NCBI GenBank assembly: GCA_018242665.1
Contig: JAFEBL010000012.1
Coordinates: 62,001-126,000, forward strand
From: Nitrospira sp.
Lineage (GTDB): Bacteria > Nitrospirota > Nitrospiria > Nitrospirales > Nitrospiraceae
Length of the DNA: 64,000 nt
Reading direction: 5' to 3'
The notes beneath the pieces were generated by a model, which worked only from the letters and a program-made list of their open reading frames with translations, made no database searches and was not told the origin of the DNA. Shown in pieces: positions 28,598 through 37,479 of this stretch (position 1 is the stretch's first letter; each line of letters opens with the position of its first letter). Position numbers and translations under genes: made by a program.

Positions 28598-29185
28598 TCA
28601 GTGGGACCGGTGTGCGGTGACGAGCAGCATCTGCGCAGGTTTCCGGCTGGCGTTCCGCCAGCAATGACGGCTCCCGGCCGGGATTCCGACTGCATCCCCC
28701 CGCTTCAGCAGGTGCACCTCTTCCTCCAGGGTCAGTTCGAGTGTGCCTTGAAGTACCATGGCCAACTGCTCGGCCTCCCGCGCGTAAGGTTTGTGGCCGC
28801 TCGCGCCGCCCGGCTGGATGGTAATGACCATGGGCTCGAACCGGCTGTCTTTGTTGAAGGGGCCGAGGGTTTCAATTCTTGCGCGAGACCATTGGCTCTG
28901 CACCACGGGGCGGGCGTTGGACCGAATGATGGCAGGCATGATGGGCTCCGCCGTGCGAAAGAATTCCCCCAGGGTCACGCCGAGTGCAGACGCGATCCGT
29001 TCGGTGGACGCAATCGAAGGAGAGGCCTGACGTAATTCGACCTGAGAGATGAAGCTGGGGGAGAACCCGCACTTGTCGGCGAGCATGCGTACGGAGAAAT
29101 GGCGGGACTTTCGCAATCGCCGAACGATGTCCCCGACATGGACCTCTGCCTTCGGCGCATCTTTGGGGCGGACTGATCGAGCCAT
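28598..29185 (-). CDS. XRE-cupin transcriptional regulator
   Basis: A 195-aa regulator: helix-turn-helix of the XRE/Cro type (VRRLRKSRHFSVRMLADKCG, FSPSFISQVELRQASPSI; residues about 20-75) and a C-terminal cupin (PFNKDSRFEPMVITIQPGGA, EQLAMVLQGTLELTLEEE, GDAVGIPAGSRHCWRN). The cupin probably binds a small metabolite. Members of this design often control amino-acid or amine catabolism; no target can be fixed from the sequence. ATG 29185 follows AGGAGG (5-nt gap). A promoter with a palindromic -10 region lies upstream, hinting at autoregulation. Confidence 0.93.
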   Translation of the reverse strand: MARSVRPKDAPKAEVHVGDIVRRLRKSRHFSVRMLADKCGFSPSFISQVELRQASPSIASTERIASALGVTLGEFFRTAEPIMPAIIRSNARPVVQSQWSRARIETLGPFNKDSRFEPMVITIQPGGASGHKPYAREAEQLAMVLQGTLELTLEEEVHLLKRGDAVGIPAGSRHCWRNASRKPAQMLLVTAHRSH

Positions 29186-29240
29186 GTACCTCCTCGCGGT
29201 TCCGCCCTCGCTGCTCTCACGACCTGAAATAGGTTGGATG

Positions 29241-29269
29241 AGTGTACACGTTTCACCCGGGGGGTACAA
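29241..29269 (-). promoter_or_regulatory. promoter and possible operator of the XRE-cupin gene
   Basis: Minus strand: TTGTAC (29269-29264), 17-nt spacer, TACACT (29246-29241). The 8-bp palindrome GTGTACAC (29242-29249) covers most of the -10 and could be the regulator's own operator. Confidence 0.5.
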
Positions 29270-29318
29270 GGTTTCCCGCCTGCCGGGACTCTGCCGCCGG
29301 GCGAGCGTTCCTCATCAT

Positions 29319-30158
29319 TTAGCGGCTGTCCGGCGACCGACCTGGGGAGGGGCCCGGGAATGAGAGTTCCTCAATGGCCCCGAGGGCTTGAAACAAATCA
29401 GGATGCCGGAGGCTGTAGTGAAGTTGGGTGAGCGCCTTGTGGTTGAGGATCCGTTTCCCAGGCTCGTCACCAGCCGCCTCGCGTGGACTCACGACACCCC
29501 ATCTCGCTGCTACCTCTCGGCAGATCTCCTCCCAGCGCCGGGGATGGCCATCACTGATGTTGTAGGTGGCGCCTGCCTGACCGTGCCGCAGGGCCTGCAG
29601 GCAGAGCCGCGCCAGGTCTTCAACGTGGATGAGGTTGACGAATTTGCTCGTCGGGCCGACGCGTCCCCGCTTGATCCACTCCACCGGGTTACGATGCGGA
29701 CCATAGATGCCTGCCACGCGGAGGATGATGGCGCCATGGTACGTTCGCAAGTATTCTTCCCCTTGCACGCGGGGCAGGTCGGTATTGATAGGACTGGTTT
29801 CATCAATCCACGCCGGTCGCGCCGCCCGCGGATGATCGGGCCGGTCATAGGCCGAGGTGCTCCCGAGCACGACCAGTTTGCGATCTCCCTGGCACAGCTG
29901 CCGGGCGAACGTCTGTACCAGCTCCAGCGGCATGGCGGGAAATGTCCACATCAGGTCAGCGTTCGGGGGCAGGGTGCGCCAGCTGCTCTGATCGGTCAGA
30001 TCAAAGTGCAGGCGATCCGTGATGGGGACTTCGTGCAGATGGAGCTCAGGTCGGCGGCTGCTCGCGAGGACGCGCAACGATTGGTCTTGAGCCAGTCGAT
30101 AAATCCAGTGGCCGGTATAGCCATATCCGAGAATGATGAGGGGGGAGGCCGCTGCCAT
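29319..30158 (-). CDS. SDR family NAD(P)-dependent epimerase/dehydratase-like protein
   Basis: A 279-aa extended-SDR-like protein. The nucleotide motif is IILGYGYTGHWIYRLA at the N-terminus (GYGYTG in place of GxxGxxG), typical of the YeeZ/YbjS-like group; LVVLGSTSAYDRPDH and later YHGAIILRVAGIYGPHR follow. The classical YxxxK is not intact in the expected place (EEYLRTYHG), so enzymatic activity may differ from true epimerases. Cotranscription with the XRE-cupin regulator downstream is possible (50 bp gap to its promoter). Confidence 0.88.
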   Translation of the reverse strand: MAAASPLIILGYGYTGHWIYRLAQDQSLRVLASSRRPELHLHEVPITDRLHFDLTDQSSWRTLPPNADLMWTFPAMPLELVQTFARQLCQGDRKLVVLGSTSAYDRPDHPRAARPAWIDETSPINTDLPRVQGEEYLRTYHGAIILRVAGIYGPHRNPVEWIKRGRVGPTSKFVNLIHVEDLARLCLQALRHGQAGATYNISDGHPRRWEEICREVAARWGVVSPREAAGDEPGKRILNHKALTQLHYSLRHPDLFQALGAIEELSFPGPSPGRSPDSR

Positions 30159-30239
30159 GGCCCATCATACTCGAAGCCTTGGCTGATTTGCTGAAGCCGA
30201 TTTCTGGGGCTGCTGGTTCTGGTCTCCGGGCCAACTGCA

Positions 30240-30248
30240 TGCTAAAAT
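30240..30248 (+). promoter_or_regulatory. extended -10 near the histidine kinase start
   Basis: TGCTAAAAT ends 9 nt before ATG 30258, predicting a leader of only a few bases. No Shine-Dalgarno precedes the ATG. Confidence 0.45.
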
Positions 30249-30257
30249 CCCGGCTCA

Positions 30258-31400
30258 ATGGCGCCTCTCAATCAACGGCGGGATGTGTTGATGGATCAAC
30301 TCGACCGATCAGGCGATGTCCTGGCGCAACGGCGACAGCATGTCATGGTCGGGTTAGCCGGCCTTCTCGCGTGCCTCTTTTTTGTGCTGGACCTTCAGTT
30401 GCCGCTGGGGCTTGCGAATGCGGTGCTGTATAGCGCCGTGGTGCTGTTGTCTTCAGCCAGCCAATACCGGTGGTTGCCGATCGCGACCGCCGGCGCCTGT
30501 TCGGTGCTGACGATCGTCGCCGCTCCGTTCAGCCCCCGTGTGCCTGGCCTTCCCTCCTGGTTTGAGTGGGTGAACCATCTGTTCAGCCAGTTCGGGATCT
30601 GGGCACCGGTACTGTTCGTGTATCAGCGGCGTCGCACGGAGTCGCTGTTGAAGGAAATCAATGAGCGGCTTGAGCGAGGCGTCGAAGCGCGGACCGCGGA
30701 CCTCGCCGCCAGTCGTGTGGCGCTGGAGCGAAGCGAGGAACAGCTGCATTTCCTCACCGGCCGCATTCTCACCGCCCAGGAAGAGGAGCGCCGACGAATC
30801 GCCCGGGACTTGCACGACGATGTGAACCAGCGACTGGCTCTGTTGCTGCTGGAGTTGCAGGAGGTCGATCGCCAAATTGCAGGGACGTCGGACGATGCCC
30901 ACCTCGGCGTTCGCCAGGTGTTGAAAGGGTTGGAAGAATTGTCCGACGATGTGCGGTATATGGCCTATCGGTTCCACCCGTCGATCCTGGACGATCTGGG
31001 TTTAAAGGCTGCCCTGCAGCGGCTGCTGGACGATTTTTCCAGCCGGACGGGCGTGAAAATTCTCTTTGTGCATCAGCCGCTGGATCACCAGCTGGATAAG
31101 GCGGCCTCAACGGCCTTGTACCGGGTGGTGCAGGAAAGTCTGTCCAATATCGCGCGACATGCGAAGGCCACGCGGGTAGAGGTGGAAGTCACGGTGGAAG
31201 ACGAGGGGGTGGTGGTGGTGGTGCGTGATGATGGCCGGGGATTCGATCAGCTCCTGGTCAACAAGGGTGAAGGTGGGTTGGGCTTGCTGAACATGCGCGA
31301 GCGCCTCTTGTCGGTTCAGGGCACCTGTGAAATCGAGTCGCTTCCGGGAAAGGGGACCACTGTGTCGATGTATGTGCCGTTGGTCAGGGTGACCATATGA
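30258..31400 (+). CDS. NarL-type sensor histidine kinase (HisKA_3)
   Basis: A 380-aa kinase. Three to four N-terminal TM helices (about 35-125: VGLAGLLACLFFVLDLQL, GLANAVLYSAVVLLSS) without a recognisable periplasmic sensor, a coiled linker, the dimerisation/phosphoacceptor helix EEERRRIARDLHDDVNQRLA (His about 184) and an HATPase with VVRDDGRGFD and GGLGLLNMRERL. It should phosphorylate the response regulator encoded next, whose start overlaps its stop by 4 nt. An alternative start is ATG 30291; the closer ATG 30258 fits a near-leaderless transcript. Confidence 0.93.
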   Translation: MAPLNQRRDVLMDQLDRSGDVLAQRRQHVMVGLAGLLACLFFVLDLQLPLGLANAVLYSAVVLLSSASQYRWLPIATAGACSVLTIVAAPFSPRVPGLPSWFEWVNHLFSQFGIWAPVLFVYQRRRTESLLKEINERLERGVEARTADLAASRVALERSEEQLHFLTGRILTAQEEERRRIARDLHDDVNQRLALLLLELQEVDRQIAGTSDDAHLGVRQVLKGLEELSDDVRYMAYRFHPSILDDLGLKAALQRLLDDFSSRTGVKILFVHQPLDHQLDKAASTALYRVVQESLSNIARHAKATRVEVEVTVEDEGVVVVVRDDGRGFDQLLVNKGEGGLGLLNMRERLLSVQGTCEIESLPGKGTTVSMYVPLVRVTI

Positions 31401-32041
31401 CGTTGCCGCGAGTGTTGTTGGCGGATGATCACACGCTGGTCTTGGAGGGATTTCGGCGTCTGTTGGACGATCAGTGCGAGCTGGTCGGCACGGTGGGAGA
31501 CGGGCGTGCCCTGTTGGATGCGATCCCGCAGTTGAAACCTGATATCGTGATTCTCGACATCTCAATGCCGGTCCTCAATGGGATTGATGCCGCCCGCGTG
31601 CTCAAGGTGAAGTTTCCTCACGTCAAGGTCGTGTTTATCACGATGCACGCCGACCCGGCCTATGTGCGAGCAGCCTTTGAAGCCGGCGCTTCTGCCTATC
31701 TCTTGAAACGATGCGTAGGCGAGGAATTGGCGCAGGCGATACGAGCGGTCCGGGGTGGAAACTTCTACGTCACACCGTTGGTGACGAAGGAGGTCGTTGA
31801 AAGCATGTTGCGGGGCGTCGACGGCGGTGGGCCGTCCGGTCCCGAGCTCACCACCCGCCAACGAGAAGTCTTGCAACTGTTGGCCGAAGGGCACACGGTG
31901 AAGGACATTGCCGCCACCCTGAAAATCTCGCCGCGTACCGTTGAATTCCACAAAGGGCAGATCATGGAACAACTCAATCTGCACACGACCGTCGAACTCG
32001 TCAAATACGCGCTTGCCCAAGGGCTCACCAGCCAGACCTAG
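31397..32041 (+). CDS. NarL/FixJ-type response regulator
   Basis: A 214-aa regulator: receiver domain with acidic pair ADDH, phosphoacceptor Asp in DIVILDISMPVLNGID (about residue 55), Thr in VFITMHADP and Lys in AYLLKRCVG; then a LuxR-type HTH (LTTRQREVLQLLAEGHTVKD ... SPRTVEFHKGQIMEQL). Pairs with the upstream kinase (4-nt ATGA overlap). Followed by a textbook intrinsic terminator at 32091-32117. Confidence 0.95.
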   Translation: MTLPRVLLADDHTLVLEGFRRLLDDQCELVGTVGDGRALLDAIPQLKPDIVILDISMPVLNGIDAARVLKVKFPHVKVVFITMHADPAYVRAAFEAGASAYLLKRCVGEELAQAIRAVRGGNFYVTPLVTKEVVESMLRGVDGGGPSGPELTTRQREVLQLLAEGHTVKDIAATLKISPRTVEFHKGQIMEQLNLHTTVELVKYALAQGLTSQT

Positions 32042-32090
32042 CCGTTTCTCCCCAGTCTTCTGTCTGTACTTCATAGAGGCGTCGAGAAAG

Positions 32091-32117
32091 CTACCAGTAT
32101 TTGTACTGGTAGTTTTT
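32091..32117 (+). terminator. intrinsic terminator of the two-component operon
   Basis: Perfect 9-bp stem CTACCAGTA/TACTGGTAG with a 4-nt loop TTTG, followed directly by five T residues. The clearest terminator in the window. Confidence 0.9.
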
Positions 32118-32208
32118 GGGTCGGTTTGACCCGTTTTATTACGCGTGTGGTTTTTCCTTCACTTGCCTACTATACTGCCGCTTCCATTACGCAGTCACTC
32201 GTAGGAAT

Positions 32209-32640
32209 ATGAGAAGAAAGCATTCGCGGCCACGGGTCCTCCTCGGCGATTCATCCCGATCCATGCTGGCATTTCTTGAGATTCTCCTTGAGTCTCAATA
32301 TGATATCGTCGCGGTCGAGACCGAGGGGGAGGCCCTGCTGTTGACCGCTACGCGCCTCACTCCAGATCTCGTGATTCTGGATTTCTCTTTGTCGTTTCTC
32401 GACGGCCTGTCTATCAGCCGGCAACTTCAGGATGCAGTGCCATCCAGTAGAGTGGTATTTTTTTCATCCCATGAGGACTCGGCCTATGCGACTGCGGCAT
32501 TCGAAGTGGGCGCGATGGGCTATTTGGTTAAACACCTGACGGTCGATCTGGGACATTATTTGAGCCGGGTGTTGCAAGGTGAGCGAGTCTGTTGTCCGGA
32601 CGATTTGCACAAGCGGCCTGGGCGGCAGAAAAAGAAGTAA
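32209..32640 (+). CDS. stand-alone receiver-domain response regulator
   Basis: A 143-aa single-domain receiver: Asp pair reduced to GDSSRSML, phosphoacceptor DLVILDFSLSFLDGLS, conserved Ser/Ser in VVFFSSHED and Lys in MGYLVKHLT. It ends in a basic tail RPGRQKKK with no output domain. Because its first acidic position is a Gly-Asp pair rather than Asp-Asp/Glu-Asp, metal binding could be altered. Short AGGA before ATG 32209; TATACT at 32171-32176 may be its -10. It is separated from the preceding pair by the terminator, so it is independently transcribed. Confidence 0.88.
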   Translation: MRRKHSRPRVLLGDSSRSMLAFLEILLESQYDIVAVETEGEALLLTATRLTPDLVILDFSLSFLDGLSISRQLQDAVPSSRVVFFSSHEDSAYATAAFEVGAMGYLVKHLTVDLGHYLSRVLQGERVCCPDDLHKRPGRQKKK

Positions 32641-32688
32641 CCGCCGGGTATCGGGAAGAAGGCGGAGTCGCGCAAAAGGAGACCGACG

Positions 32689-32898
32689 ATGGTCCGAGTC
32701 GTACCAATGTGTGAGTTGTGCCGGCGGGTGCGTGATGACGGGTTCTCGGTGGGGGGGGCGCATTGTTGGGTCGATTTTCCCAGTTACCTCGCGCGGCATG
32801 TCGTGGCTCCGACCCAGGTGCGATTCTCCAGGAACTACTGCAGTGAATGCCGGGTGTCGTTTGATATTCTGAAAACGTATGGAGGCGTCAGGAGCTGA
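32689..32898 (+). CDS. small zinc-finger-like protein (69 aa)
   Basis: Contains two Cys pairs, MCELCRRVRDDG and YCSECRVSF, 41 residues apart, plus an internal Cys and His: a plausible treble-clef or ribbon-type zinc site. No DNA-binding helix can be named. AAAGGAG precedes the ATG at 32689 by 7 nt. It follows the stand-alone receiver gene by 48 bp on the same strand, so they may share a transcript. Family unknown. Confidence 0.75.
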   Translation: MVRVVPMCELCRRVRDDGFSVGGAHCWVDFPSYLARHVVAPTQVRFSRNYCSECRVSFDILKTYGGVRS

Positions 32899-33072
32899 CG
32901 TTCCCCCGCCCTGCCCCACCGTCGGCCTCGACGATGCCGGCCATTCCAGTGGCTGTGTCCGCCGCGTTTCTGCATCGCTGATGAGGCGTTCCATCTGAGG
33001 AGGCTGCTCGTTCCTCACCATTTCTGACTCCCGCCACGCCAGCGGTGGCACATGCGTTGGGCTTCCCGGTTG

Positions 33073-33081
33073 TGGTACGGT
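33073..33081 (+). promoter_or_regulatory. extended -10 directly upstream of lhr
   Basis: TGGTACGGT ends 6 nt before ATG 33088, so transcription would start on the start codon. The -10 match is 4 of 6 and no -35 is clear; no SD. Confidence 0.35.
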
Positions 33082-33087
33082 CACCCG

Positions 33088-36000
33088 ATGACGCCGGACT
33101 TGCCGTTTCATCCGATCATCCGCGACTGGTTCAACGGACGGTTTGCTTCGGCAACAGACGTGCAGTTGCGAGCCTGGCCGGCAATACAATCGGGGCGAGA
33201 CCTATTGATTTCCGCGCCGACCGGGTCTGGAAAGACGCTGGCGGCGTTTCTCACCTGTATCGATACCCTGTTCCAGCAGGCGGTGCGCTGCGACCTTCGT
33301 GACGAAACCCAAATTCTCTATGTCTCGCCGCTGAAAGCCCTGAGCAACGATGTCCGGAAGAACCTGCAGCAGCCGCTGACCGAGATCGGTCAAGCCGCCT
33401 TGGCAGCGGGGTTGCTGCTGCCCGAGCTGCGTGTGGTCGTACGGACCGGCGACACACCGATGACTGAGCGCCAGCAGATGCTGCGGCGACCGCCGCATAT
33501 CCTGATCACCACGCCTGAATCGTTGTTTATTCTGCTCACCGCGGAGAAAAGCCGCGCGATGCTGAGGACGGTGAGAACGGTCATTGTGGATGAAATTCAT
33601 GCGGTCGCGCCCAATAAACGTGGCGCGCATCTGGCGTTGTCCCTGGAGCGGGCGGCGGCGCTGGCCGGCGGTGCTGTCCAACGGATCGGCCTATCTGCCA
33701 CGCAACGACCGATCGCGACGGTGGCAGAGTTTTTGGTGGGAAATAGAAACCCGTCTATCGTCAACGGTCAGATAGCATGCGAAGCCGTCAGCCATCAGCC
33801 ATCAGCTATCAGCTCTGCGCCCTGCACGATCATCGATGTGGGGCATCGTCGCGACATGGATCTTGCCGTCGAGGTGCCGAAGGACGAGTTGGGTGCGGTC
33901 GCCACCAATGCGATTTGGAGCGACATCTACGACCGTGTCGCGGCCCTGGTCGAAGCGCATCGCTCCACGCTGGTGTTTGTGAACACGCGCCGCCTGGCGG
34001 AGCGGGTCTCCCACTACTTAGAGGAACGGCTACGGCATCTGGGCGAGAATGTTGTGGCGGCGCATCACGGCAGCCTGTCACGCGAGATTCGGTTGTCGGC
34101 GGAAGATCGTTTGAAGAGCGGGGCGGTGCGGGTGGTGGTGGCCACCGCCTCGCTGGAGCTCGGCATCGATGTCGGCACCGTCGATCTCGTCTGCCAAATC
34201 GGCTCGCCCCGCTCTATTGCGACCTGCCTGCAACGCGTCGGCCGGGCCGGCCATTGGATCCATGCCATTCCCAAGGGGCGGCTGTTCGTCACGACCCGCG
34301 ATGAGCTGATCGAATGCGCCGCGTTAATCAGAGCGATCAGAACAGGTGTGTTGGACCGTATCGCTGTGCCGCCCGCGCCGCTCGATGTCTTGGCGCAGCA
34401 GATCGTGGCGGCAACCGCAGGACAGTCCTGGGAGGAGACGGAGTTATTCGAGTTGTGCCGACGGGCCATGCCGTACCGTGATCTGTCACGTGAAGCCTTC
34501 GACGACGTGGTCCGAATGTTGGCCGAGGGATTCGTGACGAGCCGTGGTCGGAGACGGGCCCATCTCCACCATGATCGCATCAATCATCACATCAGGGGGC
34601 GCCGGGGCGCCAGATTGGCTGCCATGACGTCCGGCGGCGCCATTCCCGATACGGCCAACTATGTGGTGATTGCCGAGCCGGACGGCACGGTCGTCGGGTC
34701 GGTGGATGAGGATTTTGCGGTTGAAAGCTTGGCCGGGGATATCATTCTGCTGGGCAACACGTCCTGGCGCATCAAAGGGGTGGAAACCGGCAAGATGCGG
34801 GTCGAGGATGCACAGGGCGCGCCTCCGACCATTCCTTTCTGGCGTGGGGAAGCTCCGGCGCGGACCGCGGATCTCTCCGCGGAAGTGGCGGCGCTCAGGG
34901 CCGAGATTGATCGGCGTCTGGATACCACGCCATCCACCCCGGCCGCTTCCCTCCCACCGGTGCAGTGGTTGAAGCAGGCATGCGGGTTGGATCAACGCGG
35001 GGCACAACAGGCGGTCGAATATATTCTGGCGGGGAAAGCGGTGCTCGGAGCAGTCCCGACGCAGCAGACCATCGTCGCGGAGCGCTTCTTTGACGAAAGT
35101 GGCGGCATGCAACTGGTCATCCATGCCCCGTTCGGCGGACGCGTGAATCGCGCCTGGGGCTTGGCCCTGCGCAAACGTTTTTGTGTGACCTTCGATTTTG
35201 AATTGCAGGCCGCGGCTACGGACGAAGGCATTGTTCTGTCGCTGGGGGAGAAACACAGCTTTCCGCTCGACACCGTGTTCGCATTCTTGAATCCGAACAC
35301 CTTGCGCGAGGTGCTGACGCAGGCTGTCCTGCAGGCCCCGATGTTCATGACGCGGTGGCGGTGGAATGCCTCGCGTGCCCTGGCCTTGCTCCGATTTGTC
35401 GGCGGGAAACGGGTGCCGCCGCAGATTCAACGCATGCGTGCCGAAGATCTCCTGGGTGCGGTCTTCCCCGACGCGATTGCCTGCCAGGACAATTTTCAGG
35501 GCGAACGGACGATCCGCCACATTCCCGACCATCCCTTGGCCCAGGAGACCATCCGTGATTGCCTGACCGAGGCGATGGACCTCGACGGCTTGATTGCGGT
35601 GCTGGACCGTATCGAGCGCGGCGCGATTGCCTGCCGTGCCGTCGATACGCCGTTGCCTTCCGTGTTTTGCCATGAGATTTTGAACGCGAATCCCTACGCG
35701 TTTCTCGACGACGCGCCGCTGGAGGAACGCCGAGCGCGGGCGGTGGACATGCGGCGCACGCTGCCGCCAGAACTCGCTGGTGAGATGGGCGCGCTGGATC
35801 AGACGGCCATCGATCAGGTCATCGACGAATCGTGGCCGGTGGTGCGTGATGCAGAAGAGTTGCACGACGCATTGTTGACCCTTGGCTGGGTGCCCTGTGC
35901 CTGCATGCCCGGGTGGGATCTCCTGGTTCCCACACTGTCGGCTGCCGGCCGCCTGGTGACGGTGTGGCAGGGGGCGACAAAGCTGGGATGGTTGGCTGCG

Positions 36001-37479
36001 GAATGCCGACATTACGGAGATGAACTGTTTCCGGATGCCCGACTCGAACCCGCTCCCGCCGCGAGTCAGGACACAGAAGTGGTGGAGCGGGACGAAGTCG
36101 TGACCCGGGTGGTGTTGGGATGGATGGAGAGTATCGGCCCGACGACCGCTGCGGCCTTGGCCGCTCGTCTACATCTGTCGACGGAAGATGTGGATGGTGC
36201 GATGTTGCGGTTGGAAGCCCAAGGCCATGTCTTGAGGGGTCGATTTTCACCTCACGCGTCACGAACGATGAGTGACGTCGTCGAGTGGTGCCACCGGCGC
36301 CTCCTCGCGCGCATCCATCGTCTCACCATCGGCCGGTTGCGCAAGGAGATTGAGCCGGTCTCGGCCGCCGGGTTCATGCGGTTCCTGTTCCAGTGGCAGC
36401 GGGCCGCACCGGGCGCGCGTTTGCACGGAGAAGCGGGACTACTGGAAGTGGTGAAGCAGCTTGGCGGTTTCGAGGCGGCGGCATCGGCCTGGGAGAGCCA
36501 GATTCTGCGCGTGCGCATGGCCAAATACCAACCGGAATGTTTGGATCGACTCTGTCTGAGTGGGGCGTTGATGTGGGGACGGCTGACTCCGCATCCGCGG
36601 CTGATGCAGGAGCTGGCGTCGGGGCCTGGGCGTCGAGTGGTTCCGACTCGCGTCGCGCCGGTGAGCCTGTTTGCGCGTGACGATGCGTCGCTGTTGCTCA
36701 GGGCGACCGGAGAAGAGTTGGCGCGGTTGGATCTGTCATCCAAGCTCAGTGCGCCTGCCCAGGCGATCCGCCGGTGCCTGCAGGATCGTGGCGCCAGTTT
36801 TTTCAGCGAACTCCTCCATGGAACTAGGTTATTAGCTTCCGAGGTGGAAGACGGGTTGTGGGAATTGGTAGCGGCGGGATTGGTCACGGCGGATGGGTTT
36901 GACAATCTGCGCGCACTCATCGATCCCAAGCGTCGCCGGGCGGACGCATCCGATCGCAGTCGTCGGCCGCGGCATGTGGGCGGTCGTTGGTCTCTCCTGA
37001 GGTCGACCGCGTCCTCACCGGATCCGCGCGCGGCGGCAGAGACGTCCGAGCGGATCGCCAGACAGTTGCTGCAACGATATGGCGTGGTCTTTCGGGATCT
37101 GCTGGCGCGCGAGTCAATCGTGTCGTCCTGGCGCGATCTGTTGGTGTGCTACCGGCGGCTCGAATTCACCGGGGAGATTCGCGGCGGCCGATTTGTGAGC
37201 GGGTTTACCGGGGAGCAGTTTGCGTTGCCGGCGGCATTGGAGTCGCTACGGGCGATGACCAAGCGCCCGGGCAGCGCCCTGCAACAAGAGATCACGTTGT
37301 CGGCTGCCGATCCGTTGAATCTCGCCGGGGTGATCCTGCCCGGTCCTCGGATTGCCGCGGTGCCATCGAACTTCGTGGTGTTTCGTGACGGGCAGGTGGT
37401 TCGCACGGTGACGGGGCGTGACACGAGTGATCGGCAGGTGCCCTCTCTGCTGGAAGTGGCCAGGCGGGATCGTCCCTGA
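33088..37479 (+). CDS. lhr: Lhr-type ATP-dependent helicase
   Basis: A 1463-aa superfamily 2 helicase. Motif I APTGSGKTLAAF (about 44-55), motif Ib LYVSPLKALSND, motif II DEIHAV (about 168), motif III GLSATQ, then helicase C with LVFVNTRRLAE, HHGSLS, VVVATASLELGIDVG and QRVGRAGH. The Lhr winged-helix/beta-barrel core follows (GGRVNRAWGLALRKRF, EWCHRRLLARIHR), and the full-length C-terminal extension is present. Acts as a 3'-5' DNA helicase in repair. Residues about 225-245 contain an in-frame heptad-repeat insertion (33787-33814), and a second heptad tract codes for RFSPHASRTMSD near 1053-1064. It converges with the USP gene with no gap. Confidence 0.95.
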   Translation: MTPDLPFHPIIRDWFNGRFASATDVQLRAWPAIQSGRDLLISAPTGSGKTLAAFLTCIDTLFQQAVRCDLRDETQILYVSPLKALSNDVRKNLQQPLTEIGQAALAAGLLLPELRVVVRTGDTPMTERQQMLRRPPHILITTPESLFILLTAEKSRAMLRTVRTVIVDEIHAVAPNKRGAHLALSLERAAALAGGAVQRIGLSATQRPIATVAEFLVGNRNPSIVNGQIACEAVSHQPSAISSAPCTIIDVGHRRDMDLAVEVPKDELGAVATNAIWSDIYDRVAALVEAHRSTLVFVNTRRLAERVSHYLEERLRHLGENVVAAHHGSLSREIRLSAEDRLKSGAVRVVVATASLELGIDVGTVDLVCQIGSPRSIATCLQRVGRAGHWIHAIPKGRLFVTTRDELIECAALIRAIRTGVLDRIAVPPAPLDVLAQQIVAATAGQSWEETELFELCRRAMPYRDLSREAFDDVVRMLAEGFVTSRGRRRAHLHHDRINHHIRGRRGARLAAMTSGGAIPDTANYVVIAEPDGTVVGSVDEDFAVESLAGDIILLGNTSWRIKGVETGKMRVEDAQGAPPTIPFWRGEAPARTADLSAEVAALRAEIDRRLDTTPSTPAASLPPVQWLKQACGLDQRGAQQAVEYILAGKAVLGAVPTQQTIVAERFFDESGGMQLVIHAPFGGRVNRAWGLALRKRFCVTFDFELQAAATDEGIVLSLGEKHSFPLDTVFAFLNPNTLREVLTQAVLQAPMFMTRWRWNASRALALLRFVGGKRVPPQIQRMRAEDLLGAVFPDAIACQDNFQGERTIRHIPDHPLAQETIRDCLTEAMDLDGLIAVLDRIERGAIACRAVDTPLPSVFCHEILNANPYAFLDDAPLEERRARAVDMRRTLPPELAGEMGALDQTAIDQVIDESWPVVRDAEELHDALLTLGWVPCACMPGWDLLVPTLSAAGRLVTVWQGATKLGWLAAECRHYGDELFPDARLEPAPAASQDTEVVERDEVVTRVVLGWMESIGPTTAAALAARLHLSTEDVDGAMLRLEAQGHVLRGRFSPHASRTMSDVVEWCHRRLLARIHRLTIGRLRKEIEPVSAAGFMRFLFQWQRAAPGARLHGEAGLLEVVKQLGGFEAAASAWESQILRVRMAKYQPECLDRLCLSGALMWGRLTPHPRLMQELASGPGRRVVPTRVAPVSLFARDDASLLLRATGEELARLDLSSKLSAPAQAIRRCLQDRGASFFSELLHGTRLLASEVEDGLWELVAAGLVTADGFDNLRALIDPKRRRADASDRSRRPRHVGGRWSLLRSTASSPDPRAAAETSERIARQLLQRYGVVFRDLLARESIVSSWRDLLVCYRRLEFTGEIRGGRFVSGFTGEQFALPAALESLRAMTKRPGSALQQEITLSAADPLNLAGVILPGPRIAAVPSNFVVFRDGQVVRTVTGRDTSDRQVPSLLEVARRDRP
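33787..33814 (+). repeat. four 7-bp direct repeats inside lhr
   Basis: GTCAGCC, ATCAGCC, ATCAGCT, ATCAGCT in tandem. They encode a Ser/His/Gln/Pro-rich stretch (AVSHQPSAISS) between helicase motifs III and the second RecA domain. Confidence 0.85.
36244..36278 (+). repeat. second degenerate 7-bp repeat tract inside lhr
   Basis: TTTTCAC, CTCACGC, GTCACGA, ACGATGA, GTGACGT: decaying TCACG-based heptads with a 7-bp period, translated as FSPHASRTMSDV. Confidence 0.5.

Noticed and set aside
32899-33087. Gene in the gap before lhr
   Set aside because: No frame with SD or protein-like composition; the longer lhr frame from 33052 is replaced by ATG 33088.
33787-33814. CRISPR-like array
   Set aside because: Units are 7 bp with no spacers; it is a tandem short repeat, not a CRISPR.
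34486-36012. 508-codon minus-strand frame inside lhr
   Set aside because: Antisense shadow of a conserved helicase; no motif, Arg/Gln/His-rich.
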